This document shows, piece by piece, positions 17,860 to 25,202 of a stretch of 44,532 nt of DNA. This DNA comes from Oscillospiraceae bacterium (GTDB lineage Bacteria > Bacillota > Clostridia > Oscillospirales > Ruminococcaceae): assembly GCA_017472965.1 (NCBI GenBank), contig JAFUNR010000056.1:1-44532 (forward strand), given 5' to 3'. The notes under the pieces were generated by a model that saw nothing but the letters and a program-made list of their open reading frames with translations, was not told the DNA's origin and searched no databases. The first letter of the stretch is position 1. Each line of letters opens with the position of its first letter. The translations under genes were made by a program, and so were the position numbers.

Positions 17860-17891
17860 GGATTTTTTCCTTACCAAACCGGAAAAAATCC
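17860..17891. repeat. Perfect 11-bp inverted repeat in the AraC/permease intergenic region
   Basis: GGATTTTTTCC at 17860-17870 and its exact complement GGAAAAAATCC at 17881-17891, with a 10-base loop. Its place between the two divergent starts suggests an operator. A hairpin in either leader RNA is an alternative. Confidence 0.6.
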
Positions 17892-17976
17892 ATCCCTTTC
17901 TCCCTGCCGCCGTGATATGATAAAATTGAAATCCGGCATTTCCTCCGGCCTGTTTTTGAAAAGGAGGCATCGCCTT

Positions 17977-18849
17977 ATGCCCGCTTCCGTTTCTGCCCTG
18001 CTGCTCATCCTCCTCGGCACCGGTGTACACCAGCTGGAGGGCGTGATGACCCGGAAGTACAATGAGAAAAATGCACAGGGAGGGTTTCTCTTCACAGCGA
18101 TGGTCTCCCTGTTCGCCATGCTGTTCTTTGTTTTTTCCGCCCGGGACGGCCTGCAGTTTTCGCTGCAGCTGCTGCCTTACGGCCTTGCCGCAGGGCTTTG
18201 CTACTGCACCGCCTCCCTTCTGACCTTTGTCGCACTGGGGTGCGGCTCCTTTGTTCTGTCCAATCTGTTTTTGTCCTATGCATTGCTGTTCTCCGTGGGC
18301 TACGGCGTATTTTTTCTGAAAGAGCCCGTGAGCCTGACCACCGGCGCCGGCATCGCCCTGAGCCTGCTTTCCATTTTTCTTGTCCGCGGCGAAAAGCAGA
18401 ACGACAAGGCCGCCGGCTTCAGCATTAAATGGCTGGTGTGCATCCTGCTCTCCTGCATCGGCTCCGGCATGCTCGGCGTGCTGCAGAAAATGCAGCAGGT
18501 GCGGTTTTGCGCCGCAGCCGACAACGAGTTCATGGTGATCACGCTGGGCTTTTCCGCCCTGTGTCTTTTTGCGGCGGGGCTTGCAAAAAACGCGCGCATG
18601 TCCGGCCGCACCCTGCTCGGCAGCGCCCCTTACGCCATCCTTGCCGGACTTTCCAACGGTGCCGCAAATCTGCTGAACCTTATCGTCAACACCATGCTGC
18701 CCCTTTCCGTTGCAGCGCCCTCCCGCTCCGGCATCAAGATCCTGTTCTCCCTTGCGCTCGCCCGCCTGCTCTTTCACGAAAAGCTGTCTGCACGGCAGCT
18801 GGCCGGTATTCTGGCAGGCACAGCTTCTCTGATCCTTTTGAACCTGTAA
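17977..18849 (+). CDS. EamA/DMT-superfamily permease
   Basis: 290 residues, about ten hydrophobic segments, the layout of drug/metabolite-transporter proteins formed by two five-helix repeats. The start chosen has AAGGAGG 9 bases upstream (17961-17967); an upstream in-frame ATG has none. Charged loops such as TRKYNEKNAQGG and RGEKQNDKAAG separate the spans. It diverges from the AraC regulator and is followed 24 bases later by a Gfo/Idh/MocA protein, so the three probably act together. In this context it may import or export a sugar or sugar acid, but the substrate is not predictable. It is the only transporter in the whole carbohydrate cluster. Confidence 0.85.
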   Translation: MPASVSALLLILLGTGVHQLEGVMTRKYNEKNAQGGFLFTAMVSLFAMLFFVFSARDGLQFSLQLLPYGLAAGLCYCTASLLTFVALGCGSFVLSNLFLSYALLFSVGYGVFFLKEPVSLTTGAGIALSLLSIFLVRGEKQNDKAAGFSIKWLVCILLSCIGSGMLGVLQKMQQVRFCAAADNEFMVITLGFSALCLFAAGLAKNARMSGRTLLGSAPYAILAGLSNGAANLLNLIVNTMLPLSVAAPSRSGIKILFSLALARLLFHEKLSARQLAGILAGTASLILLNL

Positions 18850-18873
18850 TCAATCTTCACGGAGGTACCCGCT

Positions 18874-19968
18874 ATGAAAAAAGAACCCGTCCGCTTTGGC
18901 ATCGTCGGTTTAAAACGCGGCCTGTGCGCGCTTTCGCTGCTGCGGGAGGACAATGTCCTCCTCACCGCCGTCTGCGACAGCGACCCCGCCGCGCTGGCTG
19001 CCGCAAAGGAAACGATCCGTTCCGAGCTCGCCGCCTGCGGCAAAACGCAGGAGGTGGGGTATTTCAGCAGCTATGAAGAGCTGCTGCGCACGGATGTGGA
19101 GGCTGTCTACATCGCCAACTACGCCACCGAGCACGTGCCGCTGGTCATTCAGGCGCTGGAGGCCGGCAAGCATGTCATCAGCGAGATCCCCACGGTTGAT
19201 ACGCTGGAGGAGGCCCGCGCACTGAAGGCGGCCGTTGCCGCCCACCCGGAGCTGAAATACATGGCCGGCGAAAACTGCTGCTACTGGGCCTTTATTCAGG
19301 CGTGGAAGCAGATGTACCGGGAGGGAAAGCTGGGACAGGCGGTCTATGCGGAGGCCGAATACCTCCACTGCGCCGACTGGCGCAGCATGAAGCCGGAAAA
19401 TTATCCCCGCGAGCACTGGCGGTTCGACCATCCCGCCATCAAATACCTGACCCATTCTCTTGGCCCTCTGCTGGATATTCTGGATGACCACTGCGTCAGT
19501 GTCTCCTGCATGGTGCCGGATGTAAAGTACAATCCCTACCGCGACAAGCCCAAGACCGGCGTTGCGCTGTTCAAAACCGCCAAGGGCGCAGTCATCCGCA
19601 TTCTGATCGGCTTTGATGCCTATGTGGGCATGGATCATAACTACTACGTCATGGGCACCCGCGGCACCCTTGAGACCGACAGGACCGCCCCGCTGGAGAC
19701 TGCCTCCACCTATGCAAAATTCGCCGATGTACCCGGCACCTATTACAACAAGCTGGAGATCCCGCTGCATCTTTCCTTCCCCGGCGAAAGCACCGCGGGC
19801 CACGGCGGCGCCGATCATAAAATGCTGATGGATTTTATCCGCTGTATTCAGGAGGACACCCGGCCTCCGCTGGATGTGGATGCCGGTATCCGGATGTCCC
19901 TGCCCGGCATCATCGCCCATGAATCCTCTCTGCGGGGCGGCGAGCTTCTGACGATCCCGGAGCTCTGA
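18874..19968 (+). CDS. Gfo/Idh/MocA-family protein with altered catalytic motif
   Basis: 364 residues. N-terminal Rossmann fold, C-terminal beta-sheet domain, as in NAD(P)-dependent sugar dehydrogenases. The nucleotide loop near residues 9-16 reads GIVGLKRG, one glycine short of the usual GxGxxG. The catalytic EKP is replaced by EIP at 104-106. The later block HPAIKYLTHSLGPLLDILDD retains the conserved histidine of the family. The loss of the EKP lysine recalls NAD-using glycosidases (GH109 has EVP), so it may be a glycosidase or lyase-type member and not a simple dehydrogenase; this is inference. GGAGG precedes the start. It follows the permease by 24 bases, so they form one transcript, and ends before a terminator. 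Confidence 0.88.
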   Translation: MKKEPVRFGIVGLKRGLCALSLLREDNVLLTAVCDSDPAALAAAKETIRSELAACGKTQEVGYFSSYEELLRTDVEAVYIANYATEHVPLVIQALEAGKHVISEIPTVDTLEEARALKAAVAAHPELKYMAGENCCYWAFIQAWKQMYREGKLGQAVYAEAEYLHCADWRSMKPENYPREHWRFDHPAIKYLTHSLGPLLDILDDHCVSVSCMVPDVKYNPYRDKPKTGVALFKTAKGAVIRILIGFDAYVGMDHNYYVMGTRGTLETDRTAPLETASTYAKFADVPGTYYNKLEIPLHLSFPGESTAGHGGADHKMLMDFIRCIQEDTRPPLDVDAGIRMSLPGIIAHESSLRGGELLTIPEL

Positions 19969-20032
19969 TCTTTTTTCAAAAAGGCCGCGCGAAATTTTGT
20001 TTCGCATCAGCTTGTCGAAAAAGCCACCGGGA

Positions 20033-20074
20033 TGTCATTCTGATGGCGCAGTGAACATTGGCCTCGGAATGACA
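20033..20074. repeat. Degenerate palindromic repeat element (TGTCATTC ... GAATGACA)
   Basis: TGTCATTC at 20033-20040 and its exact complement GAATGACA at 20067-20074 bound a 26-base middle rich in GCGCAGTGAA. This resembles, from memory, the small dispersed palindromic elements that begin TGTCATTCTGAG and contain GCGCAGCGAA in many gut bacteria. Only one copy lies in the window. It accounts for part of the 318-base gene-free stretch at 19969-20286, with a terminator and a promoter filling the rest. Confidence 0.5.
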
Positions 20075-20102
20075 GAAAAAACAGGTTTACCGACAGTCTC
20101 GA

Positions 20103-20141
20103 AGGCAGCATGTTTTCATTTGAAACCATGCTGCCTTTTGC
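20103..20141 (+). terminator. Intrinsic terminator after the Gfo/Idh/MocA gene
   Basis: AAGGCAGCATG pairs with CATGCTGCCTT, and the sequence continues TTTTGCTG. It lies 135 bases after the stop codon and before the next promoter. Confidence 0.75.
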
Positions 20142-20219
20142 TGTTATGCAATTTTGCAGCAGCTCCGTTCCCCTGTGCGGGCGCGGCAAAAAATTTACAG
20201 CCGGTTCATCGGCTGCTCC

Positions 20220-20248
20220 TTGATTTTTTCCTGTGCAGGGCTTACAAT
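20220..20248 (+). promoter_or_regulatory. Promoter of the beta-helix/propeller/MBL unit
   Basis: -35 TTGATT at 20220-20225, 17-base spacer, -10 TACAAT at 20243-20248, 38 bases before the start codon of the beta-helix gene. Confidence 0.75.
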
Positions 20249-20286
20249 AAAGCCATCAAACGCACGCCGAAAAGGAGAATGCTTCT

Positions 20287-21318
20287 ATGGATAACCTGAA
20301 CTGCCGCCCCGGCTATATCGTTGTGACCGATCACATCCCCGCGGACGGCTCCGCGGATGTTTCCGACGCCATCCAGCGCATCATTGATGAAAATCCCAAC
20401 CGGACGATCTATTTTCCCGACGGTCTGTACCGCATCAGCAAGCCCATCCTGACCCCCGCCCACCCCGAAAAGAGCGTGGCGCTGCGGCTTTCCAGCTATG
20501 CCGTCATTCAGGCGGCGGATGACTGGAGCAGCCCCGAAGCGCTGATCCGTCTGGGGGCCATTCACTTCGCCAACGACATCCGCACCAACGGCAGCAATTA
20601 CTCCCTGGTCGGCGGCATTCTGGACGGCCGCAATGTGGCGGGCGGCGTATCCATCGACGGCGGCCGCGAGACCATGATCCGCGATGTTTCCATCAAGCAC
20701 GCCACCATCGGCCTGTATATCAAGACCGGCGCCAACAACCGCTCCTCGGATGCGGATGTTTACAATGTGAACATCATCGGCAGCGGCGCACCCGATTCCG
20801 TCGGTGTACTGCTGGAGGGCTTTGACAACACGCTGAGCAATATGCGCATCGCCGATGTACAGCACGGCGTGATCCTGCGCTCCTGCGGCAATATGCTGCG
20901 CAGCCTGCACCCGCTGTACACCTGCCGCTATGAGGATTACGAAAACAGCTGCGGCTTCTGGGATCAGGCCGGCAACAACTGGTTCGATTACTGCTATTCC
21001 GATCATTTCGCCATCGGCTACCGCACCGCGCCGGGGGTCTCCAGCACCTATCACAACAGCTTCTGTATGTGGTATGCGCCGAAAGGGGCTTCCCACACGG
21101 TATTCCGCGCGGACGGTGCTTTCAATTCCATCGTGAGCAACCTGCGGGTGGGCTTCCACGAGGAATTTACCAACAACCGGCTGCTCTCGGTGGAAAAACC
21201 GGGCGGCCGCGGCACAATGGAGAAGGTCTGTGTCAGCCACACCCGCCTTGCGGATGCCGCGCATGAGCCTTATCTTACCGGCGAGATCCTTTCGCTGGCC
21301 GATCTGGATCCGAGATGA
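20287..21318 (+). CDS. Pectate-lyase-superfamily right-handed beta-helix protein
   Basis: 343 residues. The N-terminus has the Pectate_lyase_3-type opening: an ADGSADVSDAIQRIID segment followed by IYFPDGLYRISKPI. It continues as short, regular turns with Asn, Gly and Asp (for example NGSNYSLVGGILDGRN and TIGLYIKTGANN), as expected of a parallel beta-helix. No signal peptide, so it acts inside the cell. Catalytic residues are not identifiable by eye; the family contains lyases, hydrolases and epimerase-like proteins acting on uronate-rich glycans. AAAAGGAGAAT precedes the ATG. It is first in a three-gene unit with the propeller and MBL proteins (45- and 51-base gaps). Confidence 0.8.
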   Translation: MDNLNCRPGYIVVTDHIPADGSADVSDAIQRIIDENPNRTIYFPDGLYRISKPILTPAHPEKSVALRLSSYAVIQAADDWSSPEALIRLGAIHFANDIRTNGSNYSLVGGILDGRNVAGGVSIDGGRETMIRDVSIKHATIGLYIKTGANNRSSDADVYNVNIIGSGAPDSVGVLLEGFDNTLSNMRIADVQHGVILRSCGNMLRSLHPLYTCRYEDYENSCGFWDQAGNNWFDYCYSDHFAIGYRTAPGVSSTYHNSFCMWYAPKGASHTVFRADGAFNSIVSNLRVGFHEEFTNNRLLSVEKPGGRGTMEKVCVSHTRLADAAHEPYLTGEILSLADLDPR

Positions 21319-21363
21319 CCGTTTTTTGCACTTTGAACCAAACCGTTACAGGGAGGACACACC

Positions 21364-22341
21364 ATGACCCGCAGTGAAGAGATCCTGAGCAAAAAAAGCT
21401 ATCCGAAAAAGCCCGTCATCCGCAAGCTGGGCACCATTTCCTGCAACAACATCGTGGAGACAACACCCATCGTTTTCCGCGGCGAGCTGTACCGCTTTGA
21501 GGTGGTGCGCCGCAAGAGCTTCACCTCCGCCTGTGCCGGTATGGCGACACGCTGGCATGAGCTGGATGACGATCCCTGTCTGCGCTTTATCCATGTGCGC
21601 ACCAATACCTCCACCCCGCTGTTTGCCGAAAAGCACACCTTCGGCTTCCCCATCGTAGTGGATGACACCATGTATGTGGTGACCGGCGCTTCCAGAGACT
21701 GGGGCGCGGACACGCTGGCGTTTTTCCGTTCCGACGACCTGATCCACTGGGAAAAGTACACCGAGGTCCACCTGCCCGGCTGGAAGATCTTCAACATGAA
21801 CATCGCAAAAATGGGCAGCACCTACACCCTGATGGTGGAGATCAACGCCCCGGAGGAGGAGTGCGGACCGCGTCCGTTCACCTTCCGTTTTCTGCAGTCC
21901 GCCGACATGACCAGCTGGACCCTCACCCCCAGCGAATGCGTTTTTCAGAAGGACCGCTACGCCGGCAGTCCGGCGCTGTATACGCTGGAGGATGACCCCC
22001 ACTATTATGTGGGCTATCTGGAGGCCTATCCCGGCGATTGCTATGCCAACTGCATCGCCCGTTCCGCCGATCTCATCCACTGGGAGTACAGTCTGCTGAA
22101 CCCCGTGCTGATGTACGACGAGTATGAGGATAAAAAGATCGCCTCGCCCTTCCTGACACCGGAGGACCGCGCTTACATCAACGGCGCACTGGATATCAAC
22201 AACAGCGATATGGAACTGTGCGAATATCTGGGGCGCACCATCATCTACTACAGCTGGGGCGACCAGCTCGGCCACGAATTTCTGGCCGAAGCCTGCTTTG
22301 AAGGCACGATGAAGGAATTCCTGACCGGCTTTTTTGAATGA
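21364..22341 (+). CDS. GH43-like beta-propeller glycosidase-related protein
   Basis: 325 residues. Three copies of a blade motif are visible: RSDDLIHWEK, QSADMTSWTL and RSADLIHWEY, the S-x-D-x3-W pattern found in five-bladed propellers of the GH32/43/62/68/130 group. FRGELYRFEVVRR near residue 40 and AGSPALYTLEDDPHYYVGYLEA later are consistent with that fold. No signal peptide, so cytoplasmic. The catalytic Asp/Glu set could not be assigned with confidence, and membership of an exact GH family remains open. GGGAGGAC precedes the ATG. Neighbours suggest action on a pectin-type oligosaccharide. Confidence 0.7.
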   Translation: MTRSEEILSKKSYPKKPVIRKLGTISCNNIVETTPIVFRGELYRFEVVRRKSFTSACAGMATRWHELDDDPCLRFIHVRTNTSTPLFAEKHTFGFPIVVDDTMYVVTGASRDWGADTLAFFRSDDLIHWEKYTEVHLPGWKIFNMNIAKMGSTYTLMVEINAPEEECGPRPFTFRFLQSADMTSWTLTPSECVFQKDRYAGSPALYTLEDDPHYYVGYLEAYPGDCYANCIARSADLIHWEYSLLNPVLMYDEYEDKKIASPFLTPEDRAYINGALDINNSDMELCEYLGRTIIYYSWGDQLGHEFLAEACFEGTMKEFLTGFFE

Positions 22342-22392
22342 GCCGCACACGGCACGCGTTCCGGCGCATCAACACATAAAAAGGAGCATACT

Positions 22393-23187
22393 ATGAAACT
22401 GCTGTTCCTGGGCACCGCCGCCGATGACTGGTATGAAAAACCGGAGGAAGAACTTACCGATACCGACCGCCGCCGCTGCTCGATGCTGATCGACGGTCAT
22501 ATTCTGATGGATGCGGCGCGTTCCAGCTACGATTTTGCCCGCCGGCTGGGAGTGGATACCGCAAAGATCACGGATGTGGTCATCTCTCACAGTCATTCCG
22601 ATCACCTGAGCGCCGAGGCGCTGCTGAAATTCCGGCGGGATGCCGGTGCACCCATCCACATCTGGTGCCACACCGGTGCGGTGGAACGGCTGAGACTTTC
22701 CGAGGAGGAAAAGCAGCTGTTCTGCATCCATCCGCTGACCGTCGGCGAACGCTTCACCGTCAGCGGCTACAGCGTGCTGCCGTTGGCAGCCAACCACGGC
22801 ATGCCTGCCCCCGAGCAGGCGCTGCACTATGTGTGGAGCAGGGATGACACGCACCTTTTCTACGGCTGCGACGGCGCGTGGATCATGAACGAAAGCTGGC
22901 GGTATTTGAAAGACATCCCCTTTGACTGCATGATCTGGGATGCCACCTTCGGCGATGTGTGGGATCCGTTCTTCCGCAGCAAGCTGGGTGACTGCGGCCA
23001 CAACACCCTTTCCATGCTGAAGCTGCTGATCCCCATGGTAAAGGAGCACGGCTGCACCAAAGAGGGCTGCATCCACATCGGCGATCATTTTTCCCGCCAG
23101 ACCCATGAAGATCACGCCGGCACCGAAAAAATCCTTGCCGCCATGGGTATGCGCATGGCCTATGACGGCATGACGCTGGAGCTTTGA
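22393..23187 (+). CDS. Metallo-beta-lactamase-fold hydrolase (PhnP-like)
   Basis: 264 residues. The metal motif HSHSDH occupies residues 66-71, with a later histidine in AANHGMP, an aspartate in YGCDGAW, and a C-terminal IHIGDHFSRQ block. The N-terminal RRRCSMLIDGHILMD resembles the strand order of PhnP-type phosphodiesterases and lactonase-like enzymes. It acts in the cytoplasm with two metal ions, probably Zn or Mn. As the third gene of a carbohydrate unit it could hydrolyse a sugar lactone or cyclic phosphodiester, but the substrate is not predictable. AAAAAGGAGC precedes the ATG. The next promoter begins about 90 bases downstream. Confidence 0.82.
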   Translation: MKLLFLGTAADDWYEKPEEELTDTDRRRCSMLIDGHILMDAARSSYDFARRLGVDTAKITDVVISHSHSDHLSAEALLKFRRDAGAPIHIWCHTGAVERLRLSEEEKQLFCIHPLTVGERFTVSGYSVLPLAANHGMPAPEQALHYVWSRDDTHLFYGCDGAWIMNESWRYLKDIPFDCMIWDATFGDVWDPFFRSKLGDCGHNTLSMLKLLIPMVKEHGCTKEGCIHIGDHFSRQTHEDHAGTEKILAAMGMRMAYDGMTLEL

Positions 23188-23278
23188 AAAACTCCGGAAG
23201 GTCTCAAAACACTTTCCAACGTTTCATAAAGCCCCCCGCACAACTGAAAAAAACCAAAAATCACCGCTGCCGCGGCTC

Positions 23279-23307
23279 TTGACAAAACCCGGAAAAGATG
23301 CTATATT
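23279..23307 (+). promoter_or_regulatory. Promoter of the threonine-type T-box leader
   Basis: Consensus -35 TTGACA at 23279-23284, 17-base spacer, -10 TATATT at 23302-23307. It starts the leader upstream of the DUF4091-type gene and thrS. Confidence 0.88.
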
Positions 23308-23313
23308 TAACGC

Positions 23314-23570
23314 AATATCGGACAAAACCCTGAAAAGGGACACGACGTTCGGCATGGTTTTTCCAAGAGAGGCTCTCCCTTGTGGTGCAAGAGAGCTGAA
23401 AGGCCGCGGAACGCTACCACCCTTTGAGTGCGGCCAATACCCGCCGGCCAAGGCCCGTTACCGCCTTGCAAAGTGGCGCATACTCTGTGTGCGCAAGCTG
23501 GGTGGAACCGTGGAGTGTTTTTTATCGCTTCATCCCTCGTTTTTTGCGTGGGATGGAGCGTTTTTTATTC
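23314..23570 (+). ncRNA. T-box riboswitch leader with predicted threonine (ACC) specifier
   Basis: The leader shows an AGAGAG bulge region, the GCTGAAAG element, a specifier context GAACGCTACCACCCTTTGAG with ACC at 23416-23418 followed by A, a CCGTTA element at 23455-23460, the T-box core GGGTGGAACCGTGG at about 23500-23513, and a terminator. The parts and their order match transcription-attenuating T-boxes. ACC codes for threonine, and thrS lies 1.6 kb downstream in the same direction, but the first gene after the leader is a DUF4091-type hydrolase. Specifier assignment rests on conserved flanks only. This leader fills most of the 407-base gene-free gap. Confidence 0.9.
23526..23567 (+). terminator. 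T-box-controlled terminator
   Basis: CGCTTCATCCC pairs with GGGATGGAGCG around a T-rich loop, followed by TTTTTT. It follows the T-box core by 12 bases and lies 27 bases before the DUF4091-type start codon. Confidence 0.9.
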
Positions 23571-23594
23571 ACACCGAAAGGCAGGGCAGTTTCC

Positions 23595-25151
23595 ATGAAA
23601 TACACCTGTGTCGATCCCTCCGAATATCTGTATCCCGATATCACCGCTTACAAAAGCGGTACAGAAAGCATTCACATTCTGACGCCGCGGGGCAGTTATG
23701 CCTGTGCCCAGATCTTCCTTTTCGAAGGGGAAGGCACCGTCAGCATCGAATGTGAGGGCTGGGCTCCGGAGATCTATGAGATGGTGCCCATTCCCGTGGA
23801 GGAAAATATCCAGATCACCGATGAGACCCGTACCCCGTACACCCCCGTGCGGAACGCACCCTTTGAGGTTTTTGACTGCCTGAAGCCGTATGACGGCTGC
23901 GTAAGCTTCAAAAACGGTGTGGCTGCGGTCTATTTCTCGCTGCCGGTGCCGCAGGATGCCCCTGCCGGGATCCTCCGCGGCCTCGTGAAGATCGGCGGTA
24001 TGCGCATCCCCGTCACCGTGGAGGTCTCCCGCGCCGCCGTGCCGCCGGAATCCCTTTCCGTCCTTCTTTATTATGTACGGGAAAATGTGAGCCGGTATCA
24101 CAATGTGCAACCGGACAGCGATGCTTTCAACCGGCTGGAGACCGCTTACCTGACCATGCTGCGGCGGATGCATCAGAATGCGCTCTGGATCCCGGAAAAT
24201 GATCATTTCCCCATTGTCACTGCGCTGGGCGATAACCGCTACGATTTCGATTTCACCGAGATGGCCAGTTACATCCGCAAAGCTTTCGCCCTTGGATACA
24301 AGCGGATCTATCACAGGCTGGGTTACCGGAAAAGCTGGGAGGAATCCGCCATTCTGGTGCACGGACTTCCCAGCACAAGCTATGAAGGCTACTGCTGGCT
24401 GGCGCAATATCTGACAGCACTGTACCGCTTCCTCAAGGAAAACGGCTGGCTGGAAAGCTATATGCTCAGCGTACTGGACGAGCCGCGCGAGGTCAACGCC
24501 GCGGAATACCGTTCCCTGTGCAACACTATCCGGAAATTCGCCCCGGGTATCAAGCTGATCGATGCCATCTCCTTCGGCTTCGTGGACGGCAGCATCGATA
24601 TCTGTGTACCCCTGAGCGAGGAATTTGAAAACCACCGGGCGGATTACGAAACCTACCGCCGTTTTGGTGACGAGATCTGGTATTACGACTGCTGCGGGCC
24701 CCGCGGCCGCGGTTACATCAACCGTTTCATGGATTATCCGCTTCTCGCTACCCGCTATCACGGCTGGGCCAACTACGCCTACAATCTGACCGGTTATCTG
24801 CATTGGGCCGCCAACCATTACCAGCCAAATCACGACCCCTTCCGCCAGAGCTGCCCGCTGCACAGGAATACCAATCACGAATCCAAAATGCCCGCCGGCG
24901 ACACGCACATCATGTACCCCGGCACGGACGGGCCATGGATGTCGGTGCGTATGGAAAACCAGCGTGCCGGTTATGAGGAGTACGAAATGCTGCGCGCTCT
25001 TGCCTGCCAAAAGAAAGAACTGGCAGATACGATCTGTGCCGCCGGCTTCCGTTCCTTCCGGGATGTGGAATACGATCCGCTGTCCTTCCGCACCGCCCGA
25101 AATGCGCTGATCCGTGCACTGGAAGCAGTTCAATCCGAAGAAAACCGCTGA
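23595..25151 (+). CDS. DUF4091-type glycoside-hydrolase-like protein
   Basis: 518 residues from the ATG at 23595, after the T-box terminator; a longer in-frame start would overlap the riboswitch and was rejected. N-terminal beta-sandwich (about 1-160) then a TIM-barrel-like region with YMLSVLDEPREV near residue 290, where the Asp-Glu-Pro is the conserved acidic site of DUF4091 and related GH barrels. The C-terminal part has WMSVRMENQRAGYEEYEMLRALA, the characteristic DUF4091 ending. No signal peptide, so cytoplasmic. Its substrate is unknown, but the setting suggests an uronate-rich glycan. It is the first gene behind a threonine T-box and 51 bases upstream of thrS, an odd pairing. Confidence 0.8.
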   Translation: MKYTCVDPSEYLYPDITAYKSGTESIHILTPRGSYACAQIFLFEGEGTVSIECEGWAPEIYEMVPIPVEENIQITDETRTPYTPVRNAPFEVFDCLKPYDGCVSFKNGVAAVYFSLPVPQDAPAGILRGLVKIGGMRIPVTVEVSRAAVPPESLSVLLYYVRENVSRYHNVQPDSDAFNRLETAYLTMLRRMHQNALWIPENDHFPIVTALGDNRYDFDFTEMASYIRKAFALGYKRIYHRLGYRKSWEESAILVHGLPSTSYEGYCWLAQYLTALYRFLKENGWLESYMLSVLDEPREVNAAEYRSLCNTIRKFAPGIKLIDAISFGFVDGSIDICVPLSEEFENHRADYETYRRFGDEIWYYDCCGPRGRGYINRFMDYPLLATRYHGWANYAYNLTGYLHWAANHYQPNHDPFRQSCPLHRNTNHESKMPAGDTHIMYPGTDGPWMSVRMENQRAGYEEYEMLRALACQKKELADTICAAGFRSFRDVEYDPLSFRTARNALIRALEAVQSEENR

Positions 25152-25202
25152 AAATTACGGTTTTATCATAAGAAACACACTGTCATATAAGGAGAAAACA
25201 CT

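Noticed and set aside
19997-20299. Small plus-strand open frame of 100 codons in the gap before the beta-helix gene
   Set aside because: It spans a terminator and a promoter, lacks a ribosome site and has no recognisable domain.
23424-23594. Longer N-terminus for the DUF4091-type protein
   Set aside because: It would be translated from within the T-box and its terminator, and the extension looks non-coding.
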